The position numbers were made by a program, and so were the translations under genes. This document shows positions 50,833 through 61,881 of a DNA stretch of 64,000 bases, piece after piece. Origin of the DNA: Gordius sp. MW1 (taxonomy: Eukaryota; Nematomorpha; Gordioida; Gordea; Gordiidae). Positions within the stretch are counted from its first letter, which is position 1. The number at the start of each line of letters is the position of its first letter. A model generated the notes under the pieces. It had not been told where the DNA came from. It saw nothing but the letters and a program-made list of their open reading frames with translations, and searched no databases. The DNA is taken from assembly GCA_964036665.1 (NCBI GenBank), contig OZ038533.1, forward strand, positions 7,462,413-7,526,412, read 5' to 3'.

Positions 50833-51430
50833 CCTTATTTAGTTACATAACATATAAATGTGTTAATTATAGAGAAATAAAGTTTTACTTATAGAGAAAT
50901 AAGGGTTTGCAATCATATTTTTAATTGTTAATTACTAGGATTGATTTGGGGTTTTGCCGTTACATTCTATTAAACGCAAATAATAACAGATTCTTTCAAA
51001 TCAATCTTCATATACGTAAGTTTTAGTACAAGGATCACTTCAGCTAAAAGTGATGCCCTTAAAGATTAAGATTATATACTTAATCTTTAATTATATACAA
51101 TCAAGGATAAATGCCGCATATAACTAAATATCAAATAAAAAAGCGCACTGTCTATTATAATGGCAAGGAAGTAGACTTAACTGAATTACAGCCTCGTTGT
51201 AAGTTTTAATAATTACTAGTCGTACCTGTCTGACGTTGCTTTGGTTCGTTCTTTAATGCTCTAAATAGTAGTTGTTAAACTTTGGTTTAAGCTTTCTAAA
51301 AAGTTATGTTTATGTAGCTATATTTTATTGGAGCTTTTTAAACGCTAAGTAGAAAACTCGGGCCTTCGGCCCTTGTGGGAAGGGGGAGAGGGGAAGGGAA
51401 GGGGGAACGAAACTCATCTATACTTTGTAT
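50833..51430. other. DHX33 3' flank
   Basis: Two near-identical stretches ttatagagaaataa lie within 30 bp after the stop; the first supplies the polyadenylation signal. A GC-richer purine run (gggaagggggagagggg, 51378-51410) has no assigned role. No gene seen. Confidence 0.4.
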
Positions 51431-51539
51431 AAACGTAGCATATTTGCTTTGCAATTTATGGGCGAGAAAGGTGGGAAGGGGCGAGAATGCCTATAAGGGG
51501 ATATTAAATGCAAAATGATTTGTTAATTATTTATACAAA

Positions 51540-51800
51540 TAGTCCTTTTAATTAAAAAAAATTTGCCCTCTCCGGGATTCGAACCCACATTAATAGAGGC
51601 ATAGGCTTTTGTAGGGGCACAGGGAACCATATAAGTAGAGGCATAAGCCCTTGTAGGGGAGGGCATAGGGTAATTATCAATGTTAACCAATTCAAAAATG
51701 AAAATTAAAATTTCGATCACAATTTGGCCAATGGTAATTTTTTTCATTGGTAAGTAGCCAGCGGAAGGTCAAAAAGTCATGTTATCAATGGTATTAACAA
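51540..51800 (-). repeat. SINE-like copy
   Basis: Minus-strand copy of the 1.4 kb family. It has the inverse of the B-box-like gggttcgaatcccgg at about 51573-51587, and the tail (ttggccaatggtaa, ccagcggaaggtc, ttatcaatggtatta) at 51720-51800. Confidence 0.6.
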
Positions 51801-51829
51801 GAACAATAAATTTTAAAATTTAATTTAAA

Positions 51830-51900
51830 AAAAAGCGTCCTCCCCGGGATTGACGAACCTCCTGTTTACAAACCGTTCGCTATAACCACTCACACCATGC
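51830..51900 (-). repeat. tRNA-like SINE head
   Basis: On minus it reads tggtgtgagtggttatagcg (A-box-like), then a B-box-like ggttcgtcaatcccgg. The arms do not fold into a clean cloverleaf by eye, so it is a tRNA-derived repeat head, not a tRNA gene. Confidence 0.5.
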
Positions 51901-52004
51901 TGGTATTAAAATGGTAGAAGTTTTTGTGTTATTTATATAGATAATGAAATAAATTGCATAGCAATTAATAATAAAGTTGTGTTTTATGTTTAGAAAATCA
52001 ATAT

Positions 52005-52215
52005 ATTTCATTGGTCAGTAGCCAGCGGACGGTCAAAAAGTCATATTATCAATGTTATTAACAAGAACAAAATATTAATTTAATTTAAAAAAAAATTAAA
52101 AAAATTCGTCCTCTCCGGGGATTGAACTCTAGACCCCAGGTCACAAAGCTGGCGCCAATAACTTGGTAGACAACGGACAACAAAAAACGAGCCCATAAAT
52201 TGCATAGCAACCTTC
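52005..52215 (-). repeat. SINE-like copy, full head
   Basis: On minus it starts gctatgcaatttatgggctc and runs through a tRNA-like head with agttcaatccccgg to the tail gaccgtccgctggctactga. Same arrangement as the 19.4 kb copy. Confidence 0.62.
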
Positions 52216-53720
52216 TAACAATTGAAAACTTTTGAAAAAAATTGTCCGTTTAAGGAAATGAAATCTAAGATAAAACTTGAATATTTCCAAATTTTTCAAA
52301 CAAAAAATATGTGCAAATTACAACCCCAAAGACGTTTTTCCTTATATAGTTTATAATTTTTAGTTTTTTAAAAAAAATAATTTACTCGTACCTTAATTAA
52401 TTTAATTTTAATTAAAATTAAAAATGGTCACAACTAGAAAGCAAAATTTTTTAAAACAACTTTCATTCTGCATAAATTTTTTATATTTAGCATGGATTGT
52501 CAGTAAAAAAATAAAAATTTATGAGCAATTTTGCCATCATATTGGTATTTATTTTTTTTCAACATGACATTAATTTTAGCCTACCACCGTATCATTTAAG
52601 TTAAATTCAAGATCTAATTTTTAAACTCGATAATTTGCCCATTGCACAGAAAAAAAAGATCAAAATTTAAGTTTATTTTTATTACAATATTATTTATTTA
52701 CCATATTTTCTTTATAAATTTGCAATTGATAATAAATCATTATGATAATTGATTATACCGCCATCTATAAATATTTTTAGGGGGAATGTAATTTTTTGAA
52801 TTTTTGACCATCTCATAGCCGCTCCCAAGCTTTTTATGATTGAAATAATGGGTCATAAAGGAGTGCACATTATGAAATTGGTGATTTCATTTAAAGGGTA
52901 ATTATGTTTGAAATTTTTTTTACTAATTTGACCACAAAAAATTAACCGCAAATGTTTGGGGGTTTTTTGCTAAATTATTTCGATAGAGAATTTTTTTAGG
53001 AACAAAATGCACCAAAATTTGAGTGAATAACGCAATTACTTTCAAAAATATGACAAAAATAGTAAAATTCAGCTCCCGAACGTGATTTTGGCCCTTAAAA
53101 CCTCCATAACTTAAAAAATATTGACCCAAAATGGCCAAAATTTTCAGAAATTACTCTAATAAATGAGGCCTGCACCCTCACCAAAAATTATCTTGATCTA
53201 AAATGGTCGGTCGAAAACGTTTTGATTTGTCATGGAATGGCCGACCCCTTTTGTGTCTTGGCATTTATTGTAACCTAGCATGAAATACTTCGCAGAATAT
53301 AAAACTTAGCAAATATTTTTTGTGATTTTTTATTACACCTTTAAACTTACATTAAGATAAACAAAACAGTGTCTCATCCTGCATAAAGTACTTGCCTCTA
53401 AATATAATCATCTGTTATAAGACCTCGAAGGGAAAAAATTTAGGATTGAAATTTAAAAATGTTGTCAACACGACGGGCAACAATATATTATTTGTTACGG
53501 ATATTATGTTATTTATATTCTTGATATCGCTATTTCGGATTCAATCCATACAAATGATAGATTTATGTTTTGAACAATAAGGATAAAGTTAGATATAATC
53601 CAACATCAAAATCATTTCCCTAATCTTAATAATTAAATTCTTCTAAAATAATAATAAGTATACCTTTCCAAGCTTAATAATAATATAATCATATATAAAA
53701 ATGTTATAAGTCTATATAAC
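52216..53720. other. AT-rich intergenic sequence, no gene seen
   Basis: Open frames of 60-71 codons have no motif. The part from about 52800 to 53230 has less AT-simple text (ctccataacttaaaaaatat, taaaatggtcggtcgaaaac) and looks like an old repeat of unknown class. Confidence 0.35.
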
Positions 53721-53724
53721 TATC

Positions 53725-53756
53725 AAATGGATATTACACCGGTGTAATATCCATTT
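53725..53756. repeat. Perfect 32-bp palindrome
   Basis: The 16 bp aaatggatattacacc are followed at once by their exact inverse. The centre is between 53740 and 53741. It lies about 100 bp before the point where the gypsy pol half begins. Confidence 0.95.
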
Positions 53757-53844
53757 CCACGACGCTCAAAAAAATCGACATGCCAATCAAAAATTTTTCT
53801 TAAAATTTGAAATTAAATTTCTATGGGCTAAGACAAACGTCAAT

Positions 53845-56520
53845 CAACAGATGTTTTTAGTTACTAACCTGATGTCAAAAACCAGCGATTAATTGATGCT
53901 CTGACTCACGTAACTTCAAAAGGAATTTCCACTCATCATCAAACGTTAGGAATCCGCATAGCTCTCTCGAGTCAGGACTCTAAGTTGGAATCTGTGATCA
54001 ACAACTTTCCATCACTCCTAACTCCTTTAAATTTCACCCAACTAATTTCAACCAACGACATCTTTCACCACATAGCAACAAAAGGGCCGGCACAATACGC
54101 ACGTCTAAGGCGACTTACTGCTGAAAAACTTAATGTTGCTAAGAAAGAATTTGAATATATGTTGGAACTGGGAATCATAAGGAAATCTAAAAGCAACTGG
54201 GCGGCACCAATACATTTGGCTGCTAAAAAATCAGGTGACTGGCGTCCGTGTGGAGATTATAGAGCCTTGAAAGTCACCGTACCAGACAGGTACCCAATTC
54301 CTCACATTCACGACTTCACAGCTAACCTTCACGGAAAAGCAATTTTTTCCAAGCTGGATTTAGTTAGAGCCTACCATCACATCCCGGTAGCGCCGGACGA
54401 CATCTGTAAAACAGCCGTCACGACACCATTCGGTCTTTACGAATTCACGAGGATGCCGTTTGGTCTAAAAAATGCAGCACAAACGTTCCAAAGGTTCATA
54501 GACGAAGTTTTGCGAGGACTGAATTACGCCTACGCGTACATAGACGATGTACTTATAGCAAGCGGCTCAGAAGAGGAACACGAGGTACATCTAAAGACCG
54601 TCTTGCAACGACTCCAAAAGTACGACCTCAGGATCAACCCTGCAAAATGTCAATTTGGAGTGCGAGAATTAGAGTTCCTGGGTCACAAAGTTTCGGCCGC
54701 AGGTATTATTCCTTTACCAGAGAAGATTGAGGCTATTAAAAACTTTGCAACGCCAGTTTCATGTAAACAACTCCGAAGATTCTTAGGCATGATCAACTTC
54801 TATCGAAGATTTCTGCCCAATATTGCTAAAACCCTAAATCCGTTGACAGACATACTAAAGAATCCGCAAAAATCTATAGCGTTCAACAAACTTCAGGAAG
54901 AAGCTTTCGACACAGCAAAATCCGCTCTAATCAATTTTACCAAGCTAAATTTTTTGAATACCAATCCAGAAACCCAAATTACATTAACAACAGACGACTC
55001 TAATTCAGCAGTCGGTGCGGTATTACAACAAACAATGGCCGGAGAGACTACACCAATAGCGTTTTCTCTACTCAACTTCAGCCAACACAATCCCGATACA
55101 GTACATTTGGTCGTGAGCTTCTCGCCATTTACCTAACAATCAAGCATTTTCGACACATCCTGGAAGGCCGAATATTTACCGTGTACACCGACCACAAACC
55201 ACTCATATACGCCTTTGACGCTAAGCCTGATAAGTACTCTCCGAGAGAGATACGACAGCACGACCTAATCTCACAATATACCACTGACATTCGCTTCATT
55301 AAAGGCGAAGGAAACACATTAGCAGATGCTCTATCTCGGATAGGAGTAGACGCTGTAAATCTTCCAAAAATGCCAGAATTAGACGACATTAGCAAGCACC
55401 AGAAAAACGACAAGTCTTTGGAAGGTTTAGAAGATACTACTTCACTAAAACTACGAGTATTACTCATCCCAGGGTCAGATAACAAAATCCTTTGCGATTT
55501 GTCGACTACTAAACCTCGACCGGTCATACCTGACGCACTAAGAACAGTTTTTGACCATTTTCACTCGTTATCACACCCAGGAGTTCGATCCACCCTAAAG
55601 CTCATCACTAGTCGCGTAGTTTGGCCATCTATCAACAAGGACGTCACTAACTGGGCAAGAACATGCCTAAGATGTCAACGCTGTAAAGTACACCGACACA
55701 CCATTACGAAACCAGGTACTTTTAAACAACCCGATGCCAGATTCGCTCATGTCCACTTGGATGTAGTAGGACCACTACCACCCTCCAACGGGTTCACTCA
55801 CATGCTAACGGCAGTTGACCGTTTCTCGAAATGGCCCATGGCCATACCACTTAAAGAAACATCCGCCGAAGTTATCGCGGACAAATTTATCAAGAACTGG
55901 GTGGCAAATTATGGGGTTCCGAGTACAGTTACCACAGATAGGGGATCCCAGTTTCAGTCACAGCTTTTTAGAGAGTTCGCGAATATTTTAGGATGCGAAC
56001 ACATCAAAACTACAGCTTACCACCCGTCCGCGAACGGGGTAGTCGAACGTTTCCACCGGCAGTTAAAGGCTTCGTTAAAAGCCTCAGGAAACACAAAATG
56101 GAGTGAAGTTCTGCCCTTTGTCCTATTAGGTATCCGCACAACCATCAAGGAAGACATTGGTCGCACCCGGCGGAAGTGCTATACGGGACTAACTTAAGTC
56201 TCCCAGGAGATTATTTCTCACAAGAAACAACGCAACAATCAGCAGAACAAGTACATCAATTCGTCGAGAAGTTGAGAGAAGCGATGATGGCGTCGCCGTA
56301 CCCCGTGCCACACCACCATGGAGAAACAAAAGAACAGGTAAATCGATACCTGTGGGAAACACCGCAAGTGTTTGTCAGAAATGATACAGTACGCAAACCA
56401 CTCACCCCACCCTACGATGGGCCCTTCAAAGTCTTACTTCGTAGACCAAAGTACTTTATAATCGAGAAAAATGAAAAAAGGACTCCATATCAATCGACCG
56501 ATTGAAGCCCGCTCATGTAG
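53845..56520 (+). pseudogene. Ty3/gypsy pol half (RT, RNase H, integrase), element C
   Basis: Protein similarity starts near 53872 with a [12 protein letters not shown] phrase, the link between protease and RT in Mag-like gypsy elements. RT in 53985-55136 has [25 protein letters not shown] text, and [11 protein letters not shown] (YIDD, about 54530-54560), then [16 protein letters not shown] frameshift near 55110 separates RNase H (VYTDHKPLIYAF, EGNTLADALSR). The integrase zinc finger (HPGVRS, CLRCQRC) is at 55570-55690. The DDE core follows (HLDVVGPL, TTDRGSQFQ, SANGVVERFHRQLK). A last shift near 56180 leads to 56176-56505 (FVRNDTVRKPL..PYDGPFKVL). Gag and protease are absent on this side. 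Confidence 0.85.
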
Positions 56521-56734
56521 AAAGCAAGAAACCGGTACATAATCAAGAAGCCTCCCTCAAGAAACCTATTTTACAAGAACCAGAGCAGGAACAACAACCA
56601 GTCAAAACCACTCGCAGTGGCAGACATGTCCATTGGCCCAAAAGACTTTGCCAATACAAGTAATACACAGGCGAGATGGTGTCCACCTAATCGATCGTTT
56701 AGTGTTACTCCAAACAATCTAAGGGGAGAATATC

Positions 56735-56894
56735 TGTAGCGACATGAACATTGAGAATGTAGCAAGTCGACGAAACATATGTTTTTTATCTTCCTCCAAT
56801 TTCCTCGGTTCATATTATTGTTCGCTCGCGTTTCGCTTATATGTTTGTTTGATTCCCTGTTGTTATAATAAATTCATACTCTCCTAACTCAATA
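56735..56894 (+). repeat. Probable 3' LTR of element C
   Basis: It starts TGTAGCGACATG directly after a purine tract (AAGGGGAGAATATC) and ends CTAACTCAATA, ends like those of gypsy A (TGTAG...ACTCCAATA). taataaattc near 56867 fits a polyadenylation signal. No matching 5' LTR is in the window, so the right edge is inferred. Confidence 0.5.
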
Positions 56895-56927
56895 GTTTAA
56901 ACATTACTAAAGTGGTGAAGAAAATAC

Positions 56928-57375
56928 CACAGACTAGATAGACTGCTCATGCCATACGTTGCATATGGTTAATTTTGTGTCAAATTTTCCTCCATTTTGA
57001 GGAGAGCAATTGGTGTATTTTAACCATGTAATTTTGCCCTATAACAGTCAATTTACCTTCCTCGCTAGTTTATAAATTAAAACGAACGTACATAAATTAA
57101 TAATATGCAAAATAGCAATTAAAATTGATGGCGCCATATTATTAAACAAACTTTAATCGCATTTTTTATTTTTTATGTATTTTCTAAATGTTGTTTATCT
57201 TAAAATGCTGTTTTTGATATCTACCCATTTAAATATTTTTTTATTTACCTTTTTAAGATTATTTAATTTGCGAAAATTAAGAATTTCAATATGATCACCA
57301 CTTTACAATGTGCCTCTCAAGATGGCAGAAAAAAGGTAAACATTTGTGCTTGATAAGCAGTTTATCTAGTCTATG
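56928..57375. mobile_element. Shorter relative of the 41.6 kb TIR element
   Basis: It starts cacagactagatagactgct and ends agcagtttatctagtctatg, the same ends as 41626-42812 with one or two changes. The inside shares stretches with that copy (ccatgtaattttgc, agtcaatttaccttcctcgc). No clear flanking duplication. Confidence 0.65.
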
Positions 57376-57601
57376 ATGCAATCAAATAAAAAAGCAACAA
57401 AATAATACATTATCTAAAAAATTTTATTAAGCCCGAATTGCCCGAACCCTATCATCGTGCCCGCCCAAAAATAAAAATTTAGGGCAGTTGCCCGGCCCGT
57501 CCCGTCTGGTGATCCCAATACCCAACTAAAATAAAAGATTTAAAAAATTTCTACTACACATATATTGTCTCTCAATTATGAAAAAAACTTCCTCTTCTTA
57601 A

Positions 57602-57875
57602 TCAATACTTTAATTTACTGTCAATATTCACGGGTTTAACATATTTGAAATAAATTATGCCTGCATTCATCCCAATATAAACAAATTCTTTTTGGAATAT
57701 TATAATTATCCATAAGTGTTGCTTATTTCCAATAAATAGTTCCGTATTATCCATTGGTATTATAACAAAGCTAACATTATCGTACCTATCTGCAATAATT
57801 TTTACTTGATTGAATAACAGTTGATTTGCTTGTTTTGTGAATGAAAAAAAATCTGATTGCAAAAATAAATTTTCT
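57602..57875 (-). pseudogene. Possible C48 (Ulp1/SENP8-like) protease fragment
   Basis: A minus frame reads NLFLQSDFFSFTKQ, then VSFVIIPMDN and QHLWIIIIFQKEFVYIGMN. The spacing resembles the SENP8/NEDP1 core (an FISPEV-like segment, VVFLAINDN, HWSLLVY, FFHYDS). No WLND entry motif, no QxxSxDCG cysteine box, and the aspartate position reads glycine, so at best it is a dead fragment. ttattcag at 57873-57880 (minus) would serve as its splice acceptor. The same open frame runs on across COPS6 exon 1, but that part is antisense to a well-supported exon. The resemblance could be chance. Confidence 0.28.
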
Positions 57876-57880
57876 GAATA

Positions 57881-59962
57881 ATGAATGTATTGGTCCATCC
57901 TCTTGTTGTGATGAATGCTTCCGAGCAGTGGACGCGAAACAAGGTTCAAAGCAACCAGCCTAGCCAGGGTTAGTTTAAGATTTTTAAATAATTTTGTTAT
58001 TAATACATATTTATATCTAGCCATTGGAGCTTTACTTGGGAAACAAATTGACCTTAATATTGAAATATCAAACTCGTTTGAAATTCGTTACGATGTGATA
58101 GACGATGCAATTATCATTGATAAAGAGTACCTTAAGTTCAAAGAGGCTCATTTTAAACAAGTCTTTCCACTTTTTGAGCTTCTTGGTTGGTATTGTGCAG
58201 GATTTGAGAATTTAAAAAATGACATTGATATCCAAAAACAAGTAAGATTATTGGTTTTAATTCATTTAAAAAATTAGATATGTGATCTTTATGAAAACCC
58301 TATTATGATGAAACTTTATATTGACAATAAAAAAAATGAGGTAAATTTATAATTAATTTTTAATAATTAATAATAGCTTCCAATTAAATTTTTTGAGTCA
58401 ATAATTGATTTTGAAAATGGACAAGTAATTGCCTTTTTTATTGAAATTAATTTTAAATTTTTATAAATTTTATAATTCCTTACATAAAAAAACTACAAGG
58501 CAAAAATAGTATTCAAAGAAATTCAATATCAGCTTGTAACAGAAGAGGCAGAGAGAGTAGGCCTTGAACATATTATTAATAATAATGATTACTATTCCAA
58601 TCAAAATCATAATGACTCTTTGGGTAATAAATTAAAATTTGTTCAATTTATTTGTGCATCTTTTGTGAAGAAGTCTAACTTGAATTATTAATTTATAAAT
58701 TATTTTTAACATTTGATATAACATCAATTTTACTACATTTTTATTTGTTATTTAAATTAATTAAAGGCATTCAGCCACTAAATTCATATTATTTTTGTCA
58801 TCTTTTTCTTATTCTTTCACACTCCTTACTATCATTATAAGCAACTAGTATTATATATTCTATTTCATTAGTAACAAATCATCTTTTAGCCCAGCAAAAC
58901 GCCATAAAAATGTTAAATTCCAGGTTGAAAATAATTATTGATTACATCAAAGCTGTCAAAAATGGTAAAATTCTTAGAATATCAAATAAATTGTAATTTT
59001 GTATATATACAGCCCATTCTTATCCATAAATTTTTGTTCCCAAGGGATGTTTTTAAATGTACAAGTGAAAAATAGGTTTTTTAAATAATAACTCTTGAAA
59101 TTAAATGGAAATATGAAAAATGAAATATTTATATAATTTCTGTGTGTGTTTAGAAATGACTTTAGTTGATGTTAAAACATAAGTTTTGTCACAATCACAA
59201 GCCTGCTTGTAGAATAAATAAGAATTCTTTTATATAAAGATAAAATCAATTCTTTCAATAGTTTTTTATTTAGTTGCGGGATTATAGATGATAATAGTAG
59301 GGTTGTTGAGTTGGGAAATTTTGTTTTAAATTTTAATAGTTGGGAAGGCAGGAAATATAGATAACAACACATGTTATTTCAATTGTGATCCTGAATTGCA
59401 TTTAAAAATATTGGTTTTTGTCTCCTATATTTAATATACCAAAGGGCAATTACCACCCGATTATGAAATTTTGCGAGAAGCTTCTAGTTTAATAAATCGT
59501 CTGCCTATTGATTCCGGGGATCCCAATAAAACAAGTTTTTACACGGTACATGCACCCTTACATTGCATGATCAATTAGATATTACAACATATTAACTACA
59601 AATTTGCATCTGCATAACATAGTAGCGATTCACGAAATGCAATTTGTTATACATCAAAATGTAGGAATTATTATAAAGTATCTACCTAATAAAATGTTAT
59701 ATTGGAATATATTGGACATATCTCTGCCTTAAAATTTACTGTTAATTATAGGAGGGCAATGACGTCGCCCTGTTATCCTACATAGGTGCAATCACGAAGA
59801 CGTGTGATACCGTTAACCAGGTTTGTCATTATTAATATATACATTCTGCCCTGTATATATTTTTTGATTTTTATACTTTTTTTATTCTAGTTCATCAATA
59901 AATTCAATTCTCTGCATGACAAACAAGCAGCGTGTCGACGAATGCGTGGCCTCCTTTTTTAA
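57881..59962 (+). CDS. COPS6: COPS6, COP9 signalosome subunit 6
   Basis: MPN-domain scaffold partner of CSN5 in the signalosome that removes NEDD8 from cullins. Nine exons join in frame into 292 codons (human 327): 57881-57968, 58021-58241, 58278-58340, 58377-58424, 58500-58623, 58872-58964, 59445-59545, 59752-59820, 59891-59962. Exon 1 gives VLVHPLVVMNASEQWTR; exon 2 IGALLGKQ, IIIDKEYLKFKEAHFKQVFP and FELLGWY (MPN domain, residues 1 to about 130). As in other CSN6 proteins there is no JAMM metal site. Later: QLVTEEAERVGLEHI, LLAQQNAIKMLNSRLK, PPDYEILREASSLI, NDVALLSYIGAITKTC and the end FINKFNSLHDKQ..RRMRGLLF. Three introns are 36, 36 and 52 nt. The about 35-residue N-terminal extension of other animals is missing; a stop lies three codons upstream of the chosen ATG. 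AATAAA lies at 60136. Confidence 0.93.
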
Positions 59963-60910
59963 AAAACTTCGTTTTGAAACGTTTATTTATAATGCATAAC
60001 GTGTATGATTAATATAAATTTAGAACCGAAAATTTGTAATATGTATTAAAATATAGATTAAAAGTTGAGTAATGCTTGCTATCCGAGTCCTGCATACATC
60101 GGGTCCGGATTTCTTAACGAATTTGATATGCCTTTAATAAATCGTTCTCAACTTAAGGAATTGAAATGTAAACTTAAATTTAGGAGGAGGGCGGGGTTGA
60201 GTTGAAATTGATTCCGGTCTAAATTTTAAAATAATTTTTTGATTATAGTAAATTTTAAAAGGTGTTATTGTTAGGGTCCGTTCAAAAAAAGTCATTTGGC
60301 ACAATTTAACTTACGATTTGATGAAGTTGGGTTTGGTTAAATTTAATTTGTACATATAAAGAAATTAAAGCATAGTTTTTTGGTTTTTTTTGTGGCATTG
60401 AGCCGGTGTAATGATCTGAAACGTCGACATTTAAAAAACGACGACGCTCAGTTGAACATTCCTATTGGTTAATATGGCAAAATAACGAGTTATATGCCAT
60501 ATCACGTGATCTTCCTAAAAGCTCAATAGGTTAGTTTTGGCACAAAAACATGTATTTTTTTTGAAGATACTAAAATGACGACACAAGACTTTCAAAATAT
60601 TTCAAGGAATTACTATGCATAATTTTCTAAATTATAAATTAAAATTTAGAGAATCACTAACAAACTATCAATTTAGCTATTTAAGTATATTATCAAATCT
60701 TTTTTTTCACATGTATTTTATAAATTTAGGTTAGATCAAGAAAATTATGAATATCAGTTTAGTCAAGCTCAAGCATTTGTATTTTCATCTCTAGTTTTGT
60801 ATAAAAATGCACATAATCATTTGAAGCTTATTAAAAAATCTTTTACATTATTAGTCTAAGTTATAAACTTTACCTTAGTTTTAAGCTTATAGACAATAAA
60901 AATAATTAAT
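59963..60910. other. COPS6 3' flank, no gene seen
   Basis: AT-rich. Contains the polyadenylation signal at 60136 and a short GC-richer patch (acgtcgac, acgacgacgctcagttgaac near 60422-60456). Nothing else recognised. Confidence 0.4.
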
Positions 60911-61510
60911 AGGATAGGCTTATAAACATAGATTAGATATAATGATCATTAGCTCAAGCTCAATGTATTCAAGTACTAACTCAGCTATTCCTTATGTTAT
61001 TATAAATGTACCAAATACAATATTGAGTTTATCATTTAGCTTTACCAAAATTACAATTAAAAGGATAGGCTTATAAACATAGATCAGATATAATGATCAT
61101 TAGCTCAAGCTCAACAGATATCCCTTAGGTTATTATAAATATACCAAATACAATATTGAGTTCATCAATTAGCTTTACTAAAATTGCAATTAAAAGGATA
61201 GGCTTATAAACATAGATCAGATATAATGATCATTAGCTCAAGCTCAACAGATATCCCTTAGGTTATTATAAATGTACCAAATACAATATTGAGTTCATCA
61301 ATTAGCTTTACCAAAATTACAATTAAAAGGATAGGCTTATAAACATAGATCAGATATAATGATCATTAGCTAATGTATTTAAATACTCACTCAAATATCC
61401 CTTAGGTTATTAAATGTACCAAATACAATATTGACTTTATAAATTATATCAGCCTTTAAAAAGGAATTATAAACATAGATCAATGATCATCAGCTCAAGC
61501 TCATAAACAC
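60911..61510. repeat. Tandem repeat, 133-bp unit, about 4.4 copies
   Basis: aggataggcttataaacata starts units at 60911, 61062, 61195 and 61328; a diverged unit starts at about 61462. Spacings are 151, 133, 133 and 134 bp. Each unit contains gatataatgatcattagctc and taccaaatacaatattgag. Minisatellite/satellite-like. Confidence 0.9.
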
Positions 61511-61639
61511 ATATCAAAAGAAGTAAATGCAGAATGCTAAATATATGAAAAATTTTAATTACAAATATGATAAATTTTAATTAATCCTGTAAACCATGGT
61601 TGAATTATAATCAATATTTTTTGTGATTTTATAGGTTAG

Positions 61640-61881
61640 CATGGGCGTACGCACCCCCCTAATTTTAAAAATAAGATTTTTTTCAATACAAAAACCCTCA
61701 AGAATTAAAAAAAAATTTGTTTTGCCCCTCCCTAATTTTGCTCTGCCCCACCCTAATGTGGCTCCCCCCCCCCTCCGAATAGTCGAGACCCTTTTTTTTT
61801 TTTTGCTCTCAGGAAAATTTTAGAAAAAAAATTTTTTTTTTAATCTGCCCCCCTCTAATTCAAAACCTGCGTACGCCCATG
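61640..61881. mobile_element. G-run MITE at the edge of the gag-protease half
   Basis: It starts catgggcgtacgcacc and ends cctgcgtacgcccatg. The interior is nearly the inverse of 17976-18266. The 8-mers outside (taggttag, tcgatgat) do not match, so the two flanks are not halves of one target site. The right flank is protease sequence of a gypsy element; the left is tandem-repeat/AT sequence. Confidence 0.7.

Noticed and set aside
51830..51900. tRNA gene
   Set aside because: A- and B-box-like text is present but no clean cloverleaf; it belongs to a dispersed SINE head.
58022..58024. Reading the full 140-codon minus frame 57602-58024 as one gene
   Set aside because: Its first third is exactly antisense to COPS6 exon 1, which is supported by strong family similarity; only the remaining part is kept as a possible fragment.
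60911..61510. Regular repeat that could suggest a CRISPR array
   Set aside because: The whole 133-bp unit repeats without unique spacers, in an animal genome; it is a minisatellite.
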